Assembly: GCA_019422905.1 (NCBI GenBank)
Contig: JAHZCM010000091.1
Location: 1-8,025 of the forward strand
Reading direction: 5' to 3'
Origin: Oscillospiraceae bacterium
GTDB lineage: Bacteria; Bacillota; Clostridia; Oscillospirales; Acutalibacteraceae
DNA: 8,025 bases
Part shown: one piece after another, positions 1 through 6,342 of the stretch
Layout of the letters: each line of letters begins with the position of its first letter
Position numbering within the stretch: position 1 is the stretch's first letter
Program-made: the position numbers and the translations under genes
Notes under the pieces: generated by a model
Databases searched by the model: none
What the model was told of the DNA's origin: nothing
The model's input: only the letters and a program-made list of their open reading frames with translations

Positions 1-2
1 GC

Positions 3-548
3 CCGAATATCCCCAGGGGGGAGGGCGCGGGCATCATGTCGGATTTGATAAAAGCGGGAAAAATCACCCACTGGGGGCTTTCAGAAGCGAACGAAGAGAC
101 CATCCGCCGTGCGCACGCGGTCTGCCCGATTGCGGCAATTCAAAACCGCTATTCCATGATGGCGCGATGGTATGAAAGCCTGTTTCCGGTTCTGGATGAG
201 CTGCACATCGGCTACGTGGCGTTTTCCCCGCTCGCAAACGGCTTCCTGAGCGCCAAGTACGGTAAGAATTCAAAATTTGAGGCTGGAACGGACTATCGCA
301 GCGCGATGCCGCAGTTTACCGCAGAGGCAATCGATCAAAACGCCGGTTTGCTCGAGCTGCTCCATCAAATTGCAAAAGAAAAGGAAGCCACGCCCGCGCA
401 GGTATCCCTCGCGTGGATGCTGTGCAAAAAGCCGTATATCGTACCGATTCCCGGCACCCGAAACGCCGACAGGCTTACAGAAAACGCTGGCACAGCGGAT
501 GTGGCGCTGAGCCAGGACGAAGTAAAAAAAGCTGGATGCTGCGCTTGA
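3..548 (+). CDS. Aldo/keto reductase, C-terminal part (5' end outside window; frameshifted near the 3' end)
   Basis: NAD(P)H-dependent oxidoreductase of the aldo/keto reductase superfamily (Tas/YhdN/AKR11-13-like), a soluble TIM barrel that reduces aldehydes or ketones. The frame is open from the left edge. The residues before the first Met (PNIPRGEGAGI) fit the family segment normally preceding MSDLIKAGKITHWGLSEA, so the Met at position 36 is internal and the gene starts before the window. Visible are that beta-strand segment, the YSPL-like stretch YVAFSPLANGF, and the cofactor-binding signature IPGTRNADRLTENAG. The catalytic Asp/Tyr/Lys/His tetrad lies upstream and cannot be checked. The frame ends at TGA 546-548 with the atypical tail KKAGCCA; one base fewer in the A run at 524-530 restores a family-like C-terminus (see next entry). 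The substrate is unknown. A second, different reductase follows 280 bases downstream on the same strand. Confidence 0.9.
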   Translation, partial: PNIPRGEGAGIMSDLIKAGKITHWGLSEANEETIRRAHAVCPIAAIQNRYSMMARWYESLFPVLDELHIGYVAFSPLANGFLSAKYGKNSKFEAGTDYRSAMPQFTAEAIDQNAGLLELLHQIAKEKEATPAQVSLAWMLCKKPYIVPIPGTRNADRLTENAGTADVALSQDEVKKAGCCA

Positions 549-603
549 CGCTATGGAGATGTCGGAAGTGTTCGGCGGCTCTCAGGTACAAAAAAGGGAA
601 TGA
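524..603 (+). other. Frameshifted C-terminal tail of the first aldo/keto reductase (A7 tract)
   Basis: Bases 524-530 are seven A residues. Read as written, the protein ends DEVKKAGCCA. With one A removed the frame continues from 532 as LDAALDAMEMSEVFGGSQVQ-KRE to TGA 601-603, which is the usual ending of this reductase family (an EVK-LDAAL helix, then an MSEVFGG-like tail). The gene has therefore lost about 24 residues to a one-base insertion, or the insertion is a homopolymer sequencing error. A conventional -1 ribosomal slip on the A run would not restore this frame; a +1 shift or transcriptional slippage deleting one A would. Confidence 0.85.
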
Positions 604-613
604 GACTGTAGAA

Positions 614-717
614 GGGAAAAGCAGCCGAACGGCATATTTCTTTCGGAAAGGAAGAGATACGCCCAAGGCGGAGCGGCTCGGGGGCGCACATCCTTACAAC
701 GGGCCTGCGCTTTTCCC
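614..717 (+). other. Intergenic region with structured-RNA potential (unassigned)
   Basis: The outer arms are GGGAAAAGC (614-622) and GCTTTTCCC (709-717), a perfect 9-bp complement, with GCC (624-626) able to pair with GGC (702-704) just inside. Within them, 631-644 pairs with 650-663 to form a 14-position hairpin with one mismatch, two G-U pairs and a 5-base loop GGAAA. The remaining 664-701 is GC-rich and could form a weaker arm (AAGG 665-668 with CCTT 692-695). No T tract follows, so this is not a simple intrinsic terminator. It could be a processed 3' UTR element of the first reductase, a leader element of the second, or chance folding. I do not recognise it as a known riboswitch or ncRNA class. 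Confidence 0.3.
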
Positions 718-719
718 GA

Positions 720-776
720 ACCAAAATCGGTATAAACCTTTGGGTTGTAATTGGTGAACGAACAGTGACTTCTGTT
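720..776 (+). promoter_or_regulatory. Possible promoter/operator region of the second aldo/keto reductase
   Basis: Small inverted repeats lie here: ACCAA (720-724) with TTGGT (751-755), nested around AACC (735-738) with GGTT (743-746), and AACAG (761-765) with CTGTT (772-776). A TAAAAT hexamer at 793-798 could be a -10 box, but no good -35 sits at normal spacing (TTCTGT at 770-775 is the 17-bp position). Such an imperfect promoter with operator-like repeats would fit control by an activator, but no regulator gene is visible in the window. This is a weak assignment. Confidence 0.2.
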
Positions 777-817
777 TGAAGAAAAAATCGATTAAAATAG
801 TGGCAGGAAATTTGAAC

Positions 818-822
818 GGAGG
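818..822 (+). promoter_or_regulatory. Ribosome binding site fixing the start of the second aldo/keto reductase
   Basis: GGAGG ends 7 bases before ATG 830-832. The in-frame ATG at 824 is too close to it, and the upstream TTG at 776 has no Shine-Dalgarno sequence and would add 18 residues not seen in the family. Confidence 0.8.
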
Positions 823-829
823 AATGATC

Positions 830-1681
830 ATGGAATACATCACATTAAACAACGGGATCAAAATGCCGCTGGAGGGCTTCGGCGTGTTTCAGGTTCCCAA
901 TCCGGCACAGTGCGAGCAGGCCGTTCTCGATGCGATCGCGAGCGGATACCGCCTGATTGATACGGCGGCGGCATACGGAAACGAGGAAGCCGTCGGAGCC
1001 GCCGTCAAAAAAAGCGGCGTCAACAGAAATGACCTTTTCATCACCACGAAGCTGTGGGTACAGGACGCAAGCTATGAGAGCGCCAAAAAGGCATTTGAAA
1101 CTTCCCTGCGCAAGCTCGGGCTGGACTATCTCGACCTGTATCTGATTCATCAGCCGATGGGCGACTACATGGGCGCATGGCGGGCTATGGAGGAGCTTTA
1201 TAAAGAAGGGGTCATCCGCGCCGTCGGCGTATGCAACTTCTATCCGCATGTACTGGCTGATTTCTGCGAAACCGTTGAAATCCTGCCCGCCGTCAATCAG
1301 ATTGAATTGCATCCTTTCTTCCAGCAGGAGGACGCGCTGAAGCTGATGAAGGAATACGACATCGTACCAGAGGCATGGGGCCCGTTCGCCGAAGGCAATC
1401 ACGGCATTTTCACGCACCCCGTCTTAACGGAAATCGGCCGGAAATACGGCAAGACAGCCGCGCAGGTCGCTCTGCGCTGGAATGTGCAGCGCGGCGTAGT
1501 CGTGATTCCGAAATCGGTTCACAGAAACCGCATGGAGCAGAACATGGATATCTGGGACTTTACGCTCAACGACGCGGATATGGCGGAAATTGCGGGCCTG
1601 GATATCGGGCACAGCGAGATCGTCAACCACTTTGACCCGAATTTTGTCAAAGCGCTGCACAACATGAAAATCCACGAATAA
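830..1681 (+). CDS. Aldo/keto reductase, AKR5 / 2,5-diketo-D-gluconate reductase-like
   Basis: Complete 283-residue NAD(P)H-dependent oxidoreductase, the usual length for this TIM-barrel family. The start at 830 is chosen from the GGAGG at 818-822 and because MEYITLNNGIKMP is the normal family N-terminus. The tetrad is intact: Asp44 and Tyr49 (in LIDTAAAYGNEEAVG), Lys74 (in FITTKLW) and His107 (in LYLIHQP). The nicotinamide pocket shows VGVCNF and NQIELHPFFQQ, and the cofactor 2'-phosphate loop appears as VVIPKSVHRNRMEQN. It probably reduces small aldehydes, methylglyoxal-like compounds or keto-sugars; the DkgA label describes the family, not a proven substrate. It is distinct from the reductase just upstream, which belongs to another AKR branch. 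A strong hairpin follows 7 bases after the stop codon, and a flavin reductase-like gene lies next on the same strand. Confidence 0.93.
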   Translation: MEYITLNNGIKMPLEGFGVFQVPNPAQCEQAVLDAIASGYRLIDTAAAYGNEEAVGAAVKKSGVNRNDLFITTKLWVQDASYESAKKAFETSLRKLGLDYLDLYLIHQPMGDYMGAWRAMEELYKEGVIRAVGVCNFYPHVLADFCETVEILPAVNQIELHPFFQQEDALKLMKEYDIVPEAWGPFAEGNHGIFTHPVLTEIGRKYGKTAAQVALRWNVQRGVVVIPKSVHRNRMEQNMDIWDFTLNDADMAEIAGLDIGHSEIVNHFDPNFVKALHNMKIHE

Positions 1682-1688
1682 ACAGGCA

Positions 1689-1737
1689 GGATGCCGTGGA
1701 AATGCTGCGGAACACAAGCGGTATTTTCACGGCATCC
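1689..1737 (+). terminator. Strong hairpin downstream of the second aldo/keto reductase
   Basis: The left arm 1689-1708 and right arm 1718-1737 are complementary over 20 positions. The outer 10 are perfect (GGATGCCGTG with CACGGCATCC), the inner part contains three G-U pairs, and the loop is 9 bases. The hairpin begins 7 bases after the stop codon, as expected for a terminator or an mRNA 3'-end stabiliser. The downstream tract is only CGTTTGACG, so intrinsic termination would be weak. It may instead partly separate reductase expression from that of the flavin reductase. Confidence 0.55.
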
Positions 1738-1860
1738 CGTTTGACGGAAAAGAGAATCGTGTAAAAAGCGGCAAGGGAAGGTGCGGATTGCCGGAAAAAG
1801 AAGCATTCCTTCCAATGAACCGGCTTTATCTGAAAAGTGAAACACTCAATGATTTGATTT

Positions 1861-1866
1861 AGGAGG
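1861..1866 (+). promoter_or_regulatory. Ribosome binding site of the flavin reductase-like gene
   Basis: A perfect AGGAGG lies 11 bases before ATG 1878. The preceding 1738-1860 contains no confident promoter. TTGACG at 1741-1746 with TAAAAA at 1762-1767 is the best -35/-10 pair seen, but its 15-bp spacing is short. Confidence 0.7.
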
Positions 1867-1877
1867 ACTTTATAGTT

Positions 1878-2432
1878 ATGAGAAAAAATTTTGGAGCAAA
1901 ACCGTTTTTGTACCCCCAGCCTGTTATGATCATCGGAACTTACGATGAAAACGGAGAAGCAAACGCCATGAATGCCGCATGGGGCGGTATTGTGGGAGCG
2001 AACGAGATTGTAATCGACCTCGGCAGCCATAAAACCACCGATAATATTCTCAAAACGAAGGCCTTCACCGTAAGCATCGCTGACACGGCGCATAGGATTT
2101 CCTGCGATTACGTAGGCCTTGTTTCCGCAAACCAGGAGCCGGATAAAATGGCAAAGGCGGGCTTTTCAACATCGAAAAGCGAATTTGTGAATGCGCCTGT
2201 CATCCATGAGTTCCCGCTTGTGCTGGAATGCGTTTTGAAGCAGGTCCTTGACGGCAGTAAATTTATCGGCGAAATCAAAAACGTCGGCGCAGATGAAAGC
2301 ATCCTCAGCGAGGATGGAGAAATAGACCTCGGCAAGTTCCACCCCATTACCTACGACGCCGTTCATCACGGGTATTACGAGCGGGGAAGCCGTGTGGGCA
2401 ATGCCTTCAAGGACGAAATGCAGCTCAAATAA
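1878..2432 (+). CDS. Flavin reductase family protein (FMN-binding split barrel)
   Basis: A 184-residue protein of the flavin reductase-like domain family (COG1853 type), which binds FMN in a split beta-barrel and either reduces free flavin with NAD(P)H or serves as a small flavoprotein electron carrier. The N-terminus shows the family pattern: KPFLYPQPVMIIGTYDENG, then a substrate/flavin-contact stretch ANAMNAAWGGIVG (about residues 30-42), IVIDLGSHKTTDNI and the segment FTVSIA. The centre has SCDYVGLVSANQEPDKMAKAGF and the end is FHPITYDAVHHGYYERGSRVG, a typical C-terminus for clostridial members. The length is normal and no signal or membrane segment is seen. It lies 59 bases upstream of the membrane protein gene, with no terminator between them, so the two are probably co-transcribed. 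The flavin partner and final acceptor are unknown. Confidence 0.9.
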   Translation: MRKNFGAKPFLYPQPVMIIGTYDENGEANAMNAAWGGIVGANEIVIDLGSHKTTDNILKTKAFTVSIADTAHRISCDYVGLVSANQEPDKMAKAGFSTSKSEFVNAPVIHEFPLVLECVLKQVLDGSKFIGEIKNVGADESILSEDGEIDLGKFHPITYDAVHHGYYERGSRVGNAFKDEMQLK

Positions 2433-2476
2433 AAGCGCAATTGATGCAGATCGACTCTTCATCTGCCAGACCACGG

Positions 2477-2485
2477 AAGGAGGTG
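2477..2485 (+). promoter_or_regulatory. Ribosome binding site fixing the start of the membrane protein
   Basis: AAGGAGGTG lies 6 bases before ATG 2492. The upstream in-frame ATG at 2441 has no comparable site and would give a polar 17-residue extension ahead of the first membrane helix. Confidence 0.8.
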
Positions 2486-2491
2486 GCACAA

Positions 2492-3190
2492 ATGAACCCG
2501 CAGCAAGCTCTAAAAACAGCCGTTGATGCCGCTCTGACTGCTGCCCTGCTGTTGCTGATGACCTATGAGCGGATCGGGCAGGCGGCGCACGAGTGGCTTG
2601 GAATCGGTATGTTTGCACTGCTTATTCTGCACCATATCTTAAACAGGAAATGGAGCAAAGCACTGCTGAAAGGAAAATACACTGCGGTATGGGCTATGCA
2701 GACCGCGCTTGTGGCCGCCGTATTGTTTTGTATGCTCGGCTCTATGGTCAGCGGCATGATGCTTTCCCGCCATGCATTTGCTTTCTTACCGGTCCGTGCA
2801 GAACACGCTTTTGCGAGAATGCTGCACATGCTTTCGGCCTATTGGGGGCTTGTGCTCATGAGCTTACACCTTGGATTTCACTGGGGAGCGATGATGGAAA
2901 TCACAAAAAGGCGATTTCCAGCGCCGTCAGAAATCCGCAAATGGGCAATTCGCGCGGCTGCCGCTCTCCTTGCAGGGTACGGCCTGTATGCTTTTATCAG
3001 ACGGGATATCGGCAGCTATATGTTCCTCAAAAATCTGTTTGTGTTCTTTGACTTTGAGGAGCCTGTCACACTGTTTGTGCTGGATTACGCTGCTATAATG
3101 GGTCTGTTTGCGGCGGTCGGCTATTATTCTTCTTTATGCCTGAGAAGGGTAAAAACAAAGCGGCCCCCAAAAACAAAGGCAAGATTTTGA
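2492..3190 (+). CDS. DUF4405-like multi-pass membrane protein, possible b-type cytochrome
   Basis: A 232-residue integral membrane protein read from the ATG with the strong SD. Hydrophobic segments lie at about residues 10-25, 36-50, 66-91, 110-132, 152-170 and 192-214, and the tail is basic (RRVKTKRPPKTKARF). Histidines cluster near helix ends: His33 and the pair His47-His48 in LLILHHILNRKW, then His94, His105, His112, His126 and His130 in HMLSAYWGLVLMSLHLGFHWG. This His pattern resembles DUF4405 proteins, which are related to the cytochrome b561 / formate dehydrogenase gamma-type four-helix haem proteins. Haem binding is inferred, not shown. It sits 59 bases downstream of the flavin reductase-like gene, so a flavin-to-membrane electron transfer role is plausible. 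The C-terminal two helices exceed the four-helix core. The alternative is a transporter-like protein of unknown function. Confidence 0.8.
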   Translation: MNPQQALKTAVDAALTAALLLLMTYERIGQAAHEWLGIGMFALLILHHILNRKWSKALLKGKYTAVWAMQTALVAAVLFCMLGSMVSGMMLSRHAFAFLPVRAEHAFARMLHMLSAYWGLVLMSLHLGFHWGAMMEITKRRFPAPSEIRKWAIRAAAALLAGYGLYAFIRRDIGSYMFLKNLFVFFDFEEPVTLFVLDYAAIMGLFAAVGYYSSLCLRRVKTKRPPKTKARF

Positions 3191-3220
3191 GCTGAGAAAC
3201 AATGCAAAACTCTTATTCCG

Positions 3221-3277
3221 CAACGTTCAGGCAACAGATTTGACGGGGCTCACAGCAGACAGCCCCGCGAAACGTTG
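3221..3277 (+). repeat. Nested inverted repeats after the membrane protein gene
   Basis: An outer repeat CAACGTT (3221-3227) with AACGTTG (3271-3277) encloses an inner 7-bp stem CGGGGCT (3244-3250) with AGCCCCG (3261-3267) and a 10-base loop. It lies 30 bases past the stop codon of the membrane protein and just ahead of the strong terminator. It has no T tract of its own. It probably folds in the mRNA 3' end, and the palindromic AACGTT cores could equally be protein sites. Confidence 0.4.
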
Positions 3278-3287
3278 AGCTGCGCAG

Positions 3288-3327
3288 AAAAACTCCCGCC
3301 GCGTTTTCACGCAGCGGGAGTTTTCTT
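3288..3327. terminator. Bidirectional rho-independent terminator between convergent operons
   Basis: AAAAACTCCCGC (3288-3299) pairs with GCGGGAGTTTT (3314-3324), and an inner GCG/CGC (3301-3303, 3310-3312) extends the stem around a TTTTCA loop. On the plus strand the stem ends in TTTTCTT, serving the membrane protein transcript. On the minus strand the A run becomes a T run, serving the transcript of the beta-helix protein, whose stop lies 38 bases away. Confidence 0.92.
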
Positions 3328-3364
3328 CACGCGTCCGGCTTCCGGCTGTTTCTGAACAGCGCCG

Positions 3365-6289
3365 TTATTCTTCCAGCCGCATGGCATAAAAAGCGCTTCT
3401 CGCCGTAATGTATAGGTACCGGCCGCTTATCAGCACATCCGCAGGTCGCTCCTGCAAAGAAATGGCCCGCAGCTTTTTCCCCGCCCTGAATACATATAAC
3501 AGGCAGTCCGGCACATAAGCGGTACCGTCGTCTGCCATGGCGAAGCCGTATTCTCCCCGCTGCACATAAATCTCGGGTGCGTGCAGGGCAAAATCCGCTC
3601 CGGCCTGGGTTTTTACAATGCACTTATTATATTCGTCCACCAGATAGACGTCCCGGTTCGGCCGGACCGGCGTCAGGCCGGTCGCCCTTGCCAGCGCCGG
3701 CTTATGGACGATCGCTGTTTTTCCGTCCGGCGCAAGGTAGCAGGCGGCGTCCTTCCGGTCAAACGACAGCATCGTATCGCCGCTGTCCCGCCACTGGTTC
3801 AGCGGATACCACAGCACCTCCGGCTTTGCATCCTTTATAGGTACAACCGGAAGCAGCGTCATGGAAGCCTCCGGCCGCTCGGGGTCCATCGCATACACGC
3901 GGATACGCCGGTCCACGCTGTAGAACGGATAATAGCATCCGCCGCCGTCGTCTCCGCTGAATTCATCCGTTTCCAGCTCCGCGACGCCGTCCACAACAGA
4001 ATACTTGACCGGCTTATACTCCGTCACCACCAAGAGTTTTCCCTGCGCATCACAGCACAGCGAAAGCGGACGGAAATGCTGCGAGGTCAGCAGAGAAAGG
4101 CTCTGCGTCTCCGGACTCCACCGATAGATTCTGCACAGCCTGGAATCGCATATATACAGGTTTCCCGCCTGATCCGCGCAAAGGGCGTCCGCACAATCGA
4201 GTCCGTCAACCAGCTTTTGCGGCACGTCGGGCTGCGCCGGCAGCTTTTTTCGCGGCTGCCGTGCCGGTATCTGCAAGCTCGCCAACTGCCAGTAGCCTGC
4301 CTTTTCGCCGGTATTGCCGTCCGTATACAGATTCTCGATCGTATACTTCATCTGAGTAAAATTGTGGCAGTTCAGGAATTCCATATTTTCGCAGTTCCAC
4401 GCCCGCACCACGCTGGGATACGGATTGTCCACCCAGATCACACGGAAAGCATAGAAGTTCGCAAAAAGGAGGTTTCGGCATTCGGTCAGCTCATACGGCT
4501 GGCACCAGCTGCTTTCCGCCACCTCTTCCTCGGTCTGGATACCGAGGAACCGCCAATTCTCCACACGGCGCATCAGAATCTCATGCCGCACATGGTGCTC
4601 CACCGAAACCTGATACATAACGCCGGGCGTCTTTGTTTCGGAAATGAAGATTCCCGCCTCTGCATAGGGGCTGGCGCTCCACACATCCTTGAATACGCCT
4701 CCGCCGTTTTCCGTAACCCACAGGCTCCAATACTGCGAATCCCACGGGCGCTCCGGGTCGTGGTCGGATTTTCGCGCGGGGTCATAGACCGGTACGTTTT
4801 CCTCCCGCCCGGTGATCTGCCCATGGCCGCCTACAAACTTCACGTCGTTCATATAAGACGTCTCTCCCGCCGTCCAGCGGCAGGCCGTCGCACGCGGGTT
4901 TCGCGCGGCCGTATCGATTCCGATGCCGCTGAGCAGATTGTACTTGCCCCGGCAGGTTTCCAGAACCGCTTTCGGCAGCCCCATACCGGCCCATGCCGGC
5001 GTGTTTTCCGAGAGCACCAGTTGCGTGCTGGCCGGATGGAAGCCAAACAGGGCCCCACCCTCCCGCATGCGGAGCGTTTCCGTCACCCGGTACATGCCCT
5101 GCGGCAGATACACGGCGTCACATTGATCCAGCGCTTTCTGAAGTGCGGCGGTATCGTCGGCAATCCCGTTCCCCACCGCGCCGAACGCGCGGGCGTTCAC
5201 CCATGTCTCCTGCGGCGGGAGGTCGGAAAGCTCCCGCGGAAAACACGGGGAGAACGATTCGACCGGATACGCGTCCAGAACCGTGCGCCGCTCTGGTTCC
5301 TCGCCGCCCAAGGTGAAGGTATCGCCATGCAGCAGGCTGCGCACCGCGTACATTTCCCCTTCTCCCGCCGTTATCCCGCCGCTCTCCTTTTTCAAAAGCA
5401 ACTGCGGCACATTCCGGCACCACACATTCCGCAGGTTGATCTGTGTGCAGCTATTTTCCTCCCGGGAGATCCGCAGCGCCGGGCCGGAGATATTTTCGAG
5501 CACGCAGTCCTTCCAAAACGCCTTCTCCCAGTAGCCGTCCTGCACATCCAGCGCCGCCGGAGCATCGCGAAACTCTATGTGGCTGAACGTCAGGCCGCAC
5601 TCTCTGGAGCAGACGGCGGCCCGCCGCTGCCCCTCAAAGCAGCTTTCCACCAGCACAAAGGGCCAGCCCGGAGAGCACTTCGTCGTGTAGATTCCGTATT
5701 CGCCGCCGCGGAAAACCAGGTTTTCCATTTCGTTTCCCACATCAAAAATTCCCGCTTTGCCCGCACCGATATCAAACACACAGTGGGAGACAAAGCAATG
5801 CTGCGCAAAGTGGGCGCGCAGCACAACCGCCGCCGGATTTCCCTCTTCGATCTTGAAGTCTATATTGGAAACGGCGCTGTAGAACGTTCCGGGATTCGCA
5901 TCCTGAATCCTTCCGTCCACAACCGGCATATTGCCGGTAAACCAGAACATGTACGCCGCTTCGCCCTTGTCGCCCTCCGGCGCCTCCTGAAAACCCGGCG
6001 TATCTTTTTTCAGGACAAAGAGGGGGCGCTTCTTTCCAAAGCCGACCATGCGCACAGCGCGCGGCAGATAGACCGTTCTGCTGATGCTGTAAACCCCCTC
6101 AGGGATCAGCACAATCCCTCTTCGGTCATGCTGCTTGACGCTGTCCAGCAGGGTTTGAAGCCGCTCCGTTACGTCGCAGATCCCCCGCTCATCCGGCGTA
6201 AGGCCATCCACGCTGAGCACCGCCGCCCGCGGGTCGTCCAGCCGTTGTGGGTACGCGGACAGGCTCCGCGTAAACCGGTATTCCTTCAT
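3365..6289 (-). CDS. Large pectate lyase superfamily (GH28/GH55-like) double beta-helix protein with a propeller-like C-terminus
   Basis: A 974-residue protein. Residues about 20-335 form a first right-handed beta-helix domain: an N-terminal helix DVTERLQTLLDSV, then GIVLIPEGVYSIS and a run of short strand/turn units. Residues about 362-670 form a second, opening with the Pectate_lyase_3 signature (VNARAFGAVGNGIADDT, then DAVYLPQGMYRVTETL). Two tandem helices recall GH55 beta-1,3-glucanases. After a basic linker at about 670-690, residues 695-974 carry repeated strand motifs (GNLYICDSRLCRIYRW, DGTAYVPDCLLYVF, GRYLYITARSAFYAM) resembling an NHL/SMP-30-type propeller. The N-terminus (MKEYRFTRSL) has no signal peptide or membrane helix, so the protein is probably cytoplasmic. 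GAGGAG at 6302-6307 precedes the start by about 12 bases. It is last in an operon after two sugar permeases, suggesting action on an imported oligosaccharide. Whether it is a hydrolase or lyase cannot be told; no catalytic residues were assigned. Confidence 0.85.
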   Translation of the reverse strand: MKEYRFTRSLSAYPQRLDDPRAAVLSVDGLTPDERGICDVTERLQTLLDSVKQHDRRGIVLIPEGVYSISRTVYLPRAVRMVGFGKKRPLFVLKKDTPGFQEAPEGDKGEAAYMFWFTGNMPVVDGRIQDANPGTFYSAVSNIDFKIEEGNPAAVVLRAHFAQHCFVSHCVFDIGAGKAGIFDVGNEMENLVFRGGEYGIYTTKCSPGWPFVLVESCFEGQRRAAVCSRECGLTFSHIEFRDAPAALDVQDGYWEKAFWKDCVLENISGPALRISREENSCTQINLRNVWCRNVPQLLLKKESGGITAGEGEMYAVRSLLHGDTFTLGGEEPERRTVLDAYPVESFSPCFPRELSDLPPQETWVNARAFGAVGNGIADDTAALQKALDQCDAVYLPQGMYRVTETLRMREGGALFGFHPASTQLVLSENTPAWAGMGLPKAVLETCRGKYNLLSGIGIDTAARNPRATACRWTAGETSYMNDVKFVGGHGQITGREENVPVYDPARKSDHDPERPWDSQYWSLWVTENGGGVFKDVWSASPYAEAGIFISETKTPGVMYQVSVEHHVRHEILMRRVENWRFLGIQTEEEVAESSWCQPYELTECRNLLFANFYAFRVIWVDNPYPSVVRAWNCENMEFLNCHNFTQMKYTIENLYTDGNTGEKAGYWQLASLQIPARQPRKKLPAQPDVPQKLVDGLDCADALCADQAGNLYICDSRLCRIYRWSPETQSLSLLTSQHFRPLSLCCDAQGKLLVVTEYKPVKYSVVDGVAELETDEFSGDDGGGCYYPFYSVDRRIRVYAMDPERPEASMTLLPVVPIKDAKPEVLWYPLNQWRDSGDTMLSFDRKDAACYLAPDGKTAIVHKPALARATGLTPVRPNRDVYLVDEYNKCIVKTQAGADFALHAPEIYVQRGEYGFAMADDGTAYVPDCLLYVFRAGKKLRAISLQERPADVLISGRYLYITARSAFYAMRLEE

Positions 6290-6327
6290 TTCATATACAA
6301 CTCCTCTCGTTTTTGAGACGTACCTAT

Positions 6328-6342
6328 AAGGATTTTATCCTT
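6328..6342 (-). repeat. Small hairpin spanning the stop codon of the LplC-type permease
   Basis: AAGGAT (6328-6333) and ATCCTT (6337-6342) form a 6-bp stem with a 3-base loop and include the permease stop codon (6335-6337). It lies in the 45-base gap before the beta-helix gene and has no T run after it, so it is at most a weak attenuator or processing site. It may be chance. Confidence 0.25.

Noticed and set aside
524..531. A AAA AAG-like heptamer as a programmed -1 frameshift site in the first reductase
   Set aside because: The frame that restores the family tail is reached by +1 (or loss of one A), not -1, so standard -1 slippage would not produce it.
645..668. GGAAAGGAAG followed by CCAAGGC, reminiscent of the bacterial SRP RNA core
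   Set aside because: The conserved partner strand (GUCAGGUC side of helix 8) is absent; the left arm is instead a U/C-rich simple complement. The similarity is superficial.
413..757. 114-codon plus-strand open frame across the end of the first reductase
   Set aside because: It overlaps the reductase in another frame, has no SD sequence, and the translation is Arg/Lys-rich without family features; it is a shadow.
776..829. TTG start giving an 18-residue N-terminal extension of the second reductase
   Set aside because: There is no ribosome binding site before it, the segment overlaps the likely promoter, and the GGAGG at 818-822 supports ATG 830.
1647..2093. Minus-strand open frame across the reductase/flavin reductase spacer
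   Set aside because: It is antisense to two well-supported genes, contains the hairpin at 1689-1737 and shows no domain or SD signal.
3581..6316. Long plus-strand open frame (911 codons) opposite the beta-helix gene
   Set aside because: It is codon-aligned antisense to a gene with clear domain signatures, its translation is rich in Arg, His and Pro with no recognisable domain, and it is explained by codon bias.
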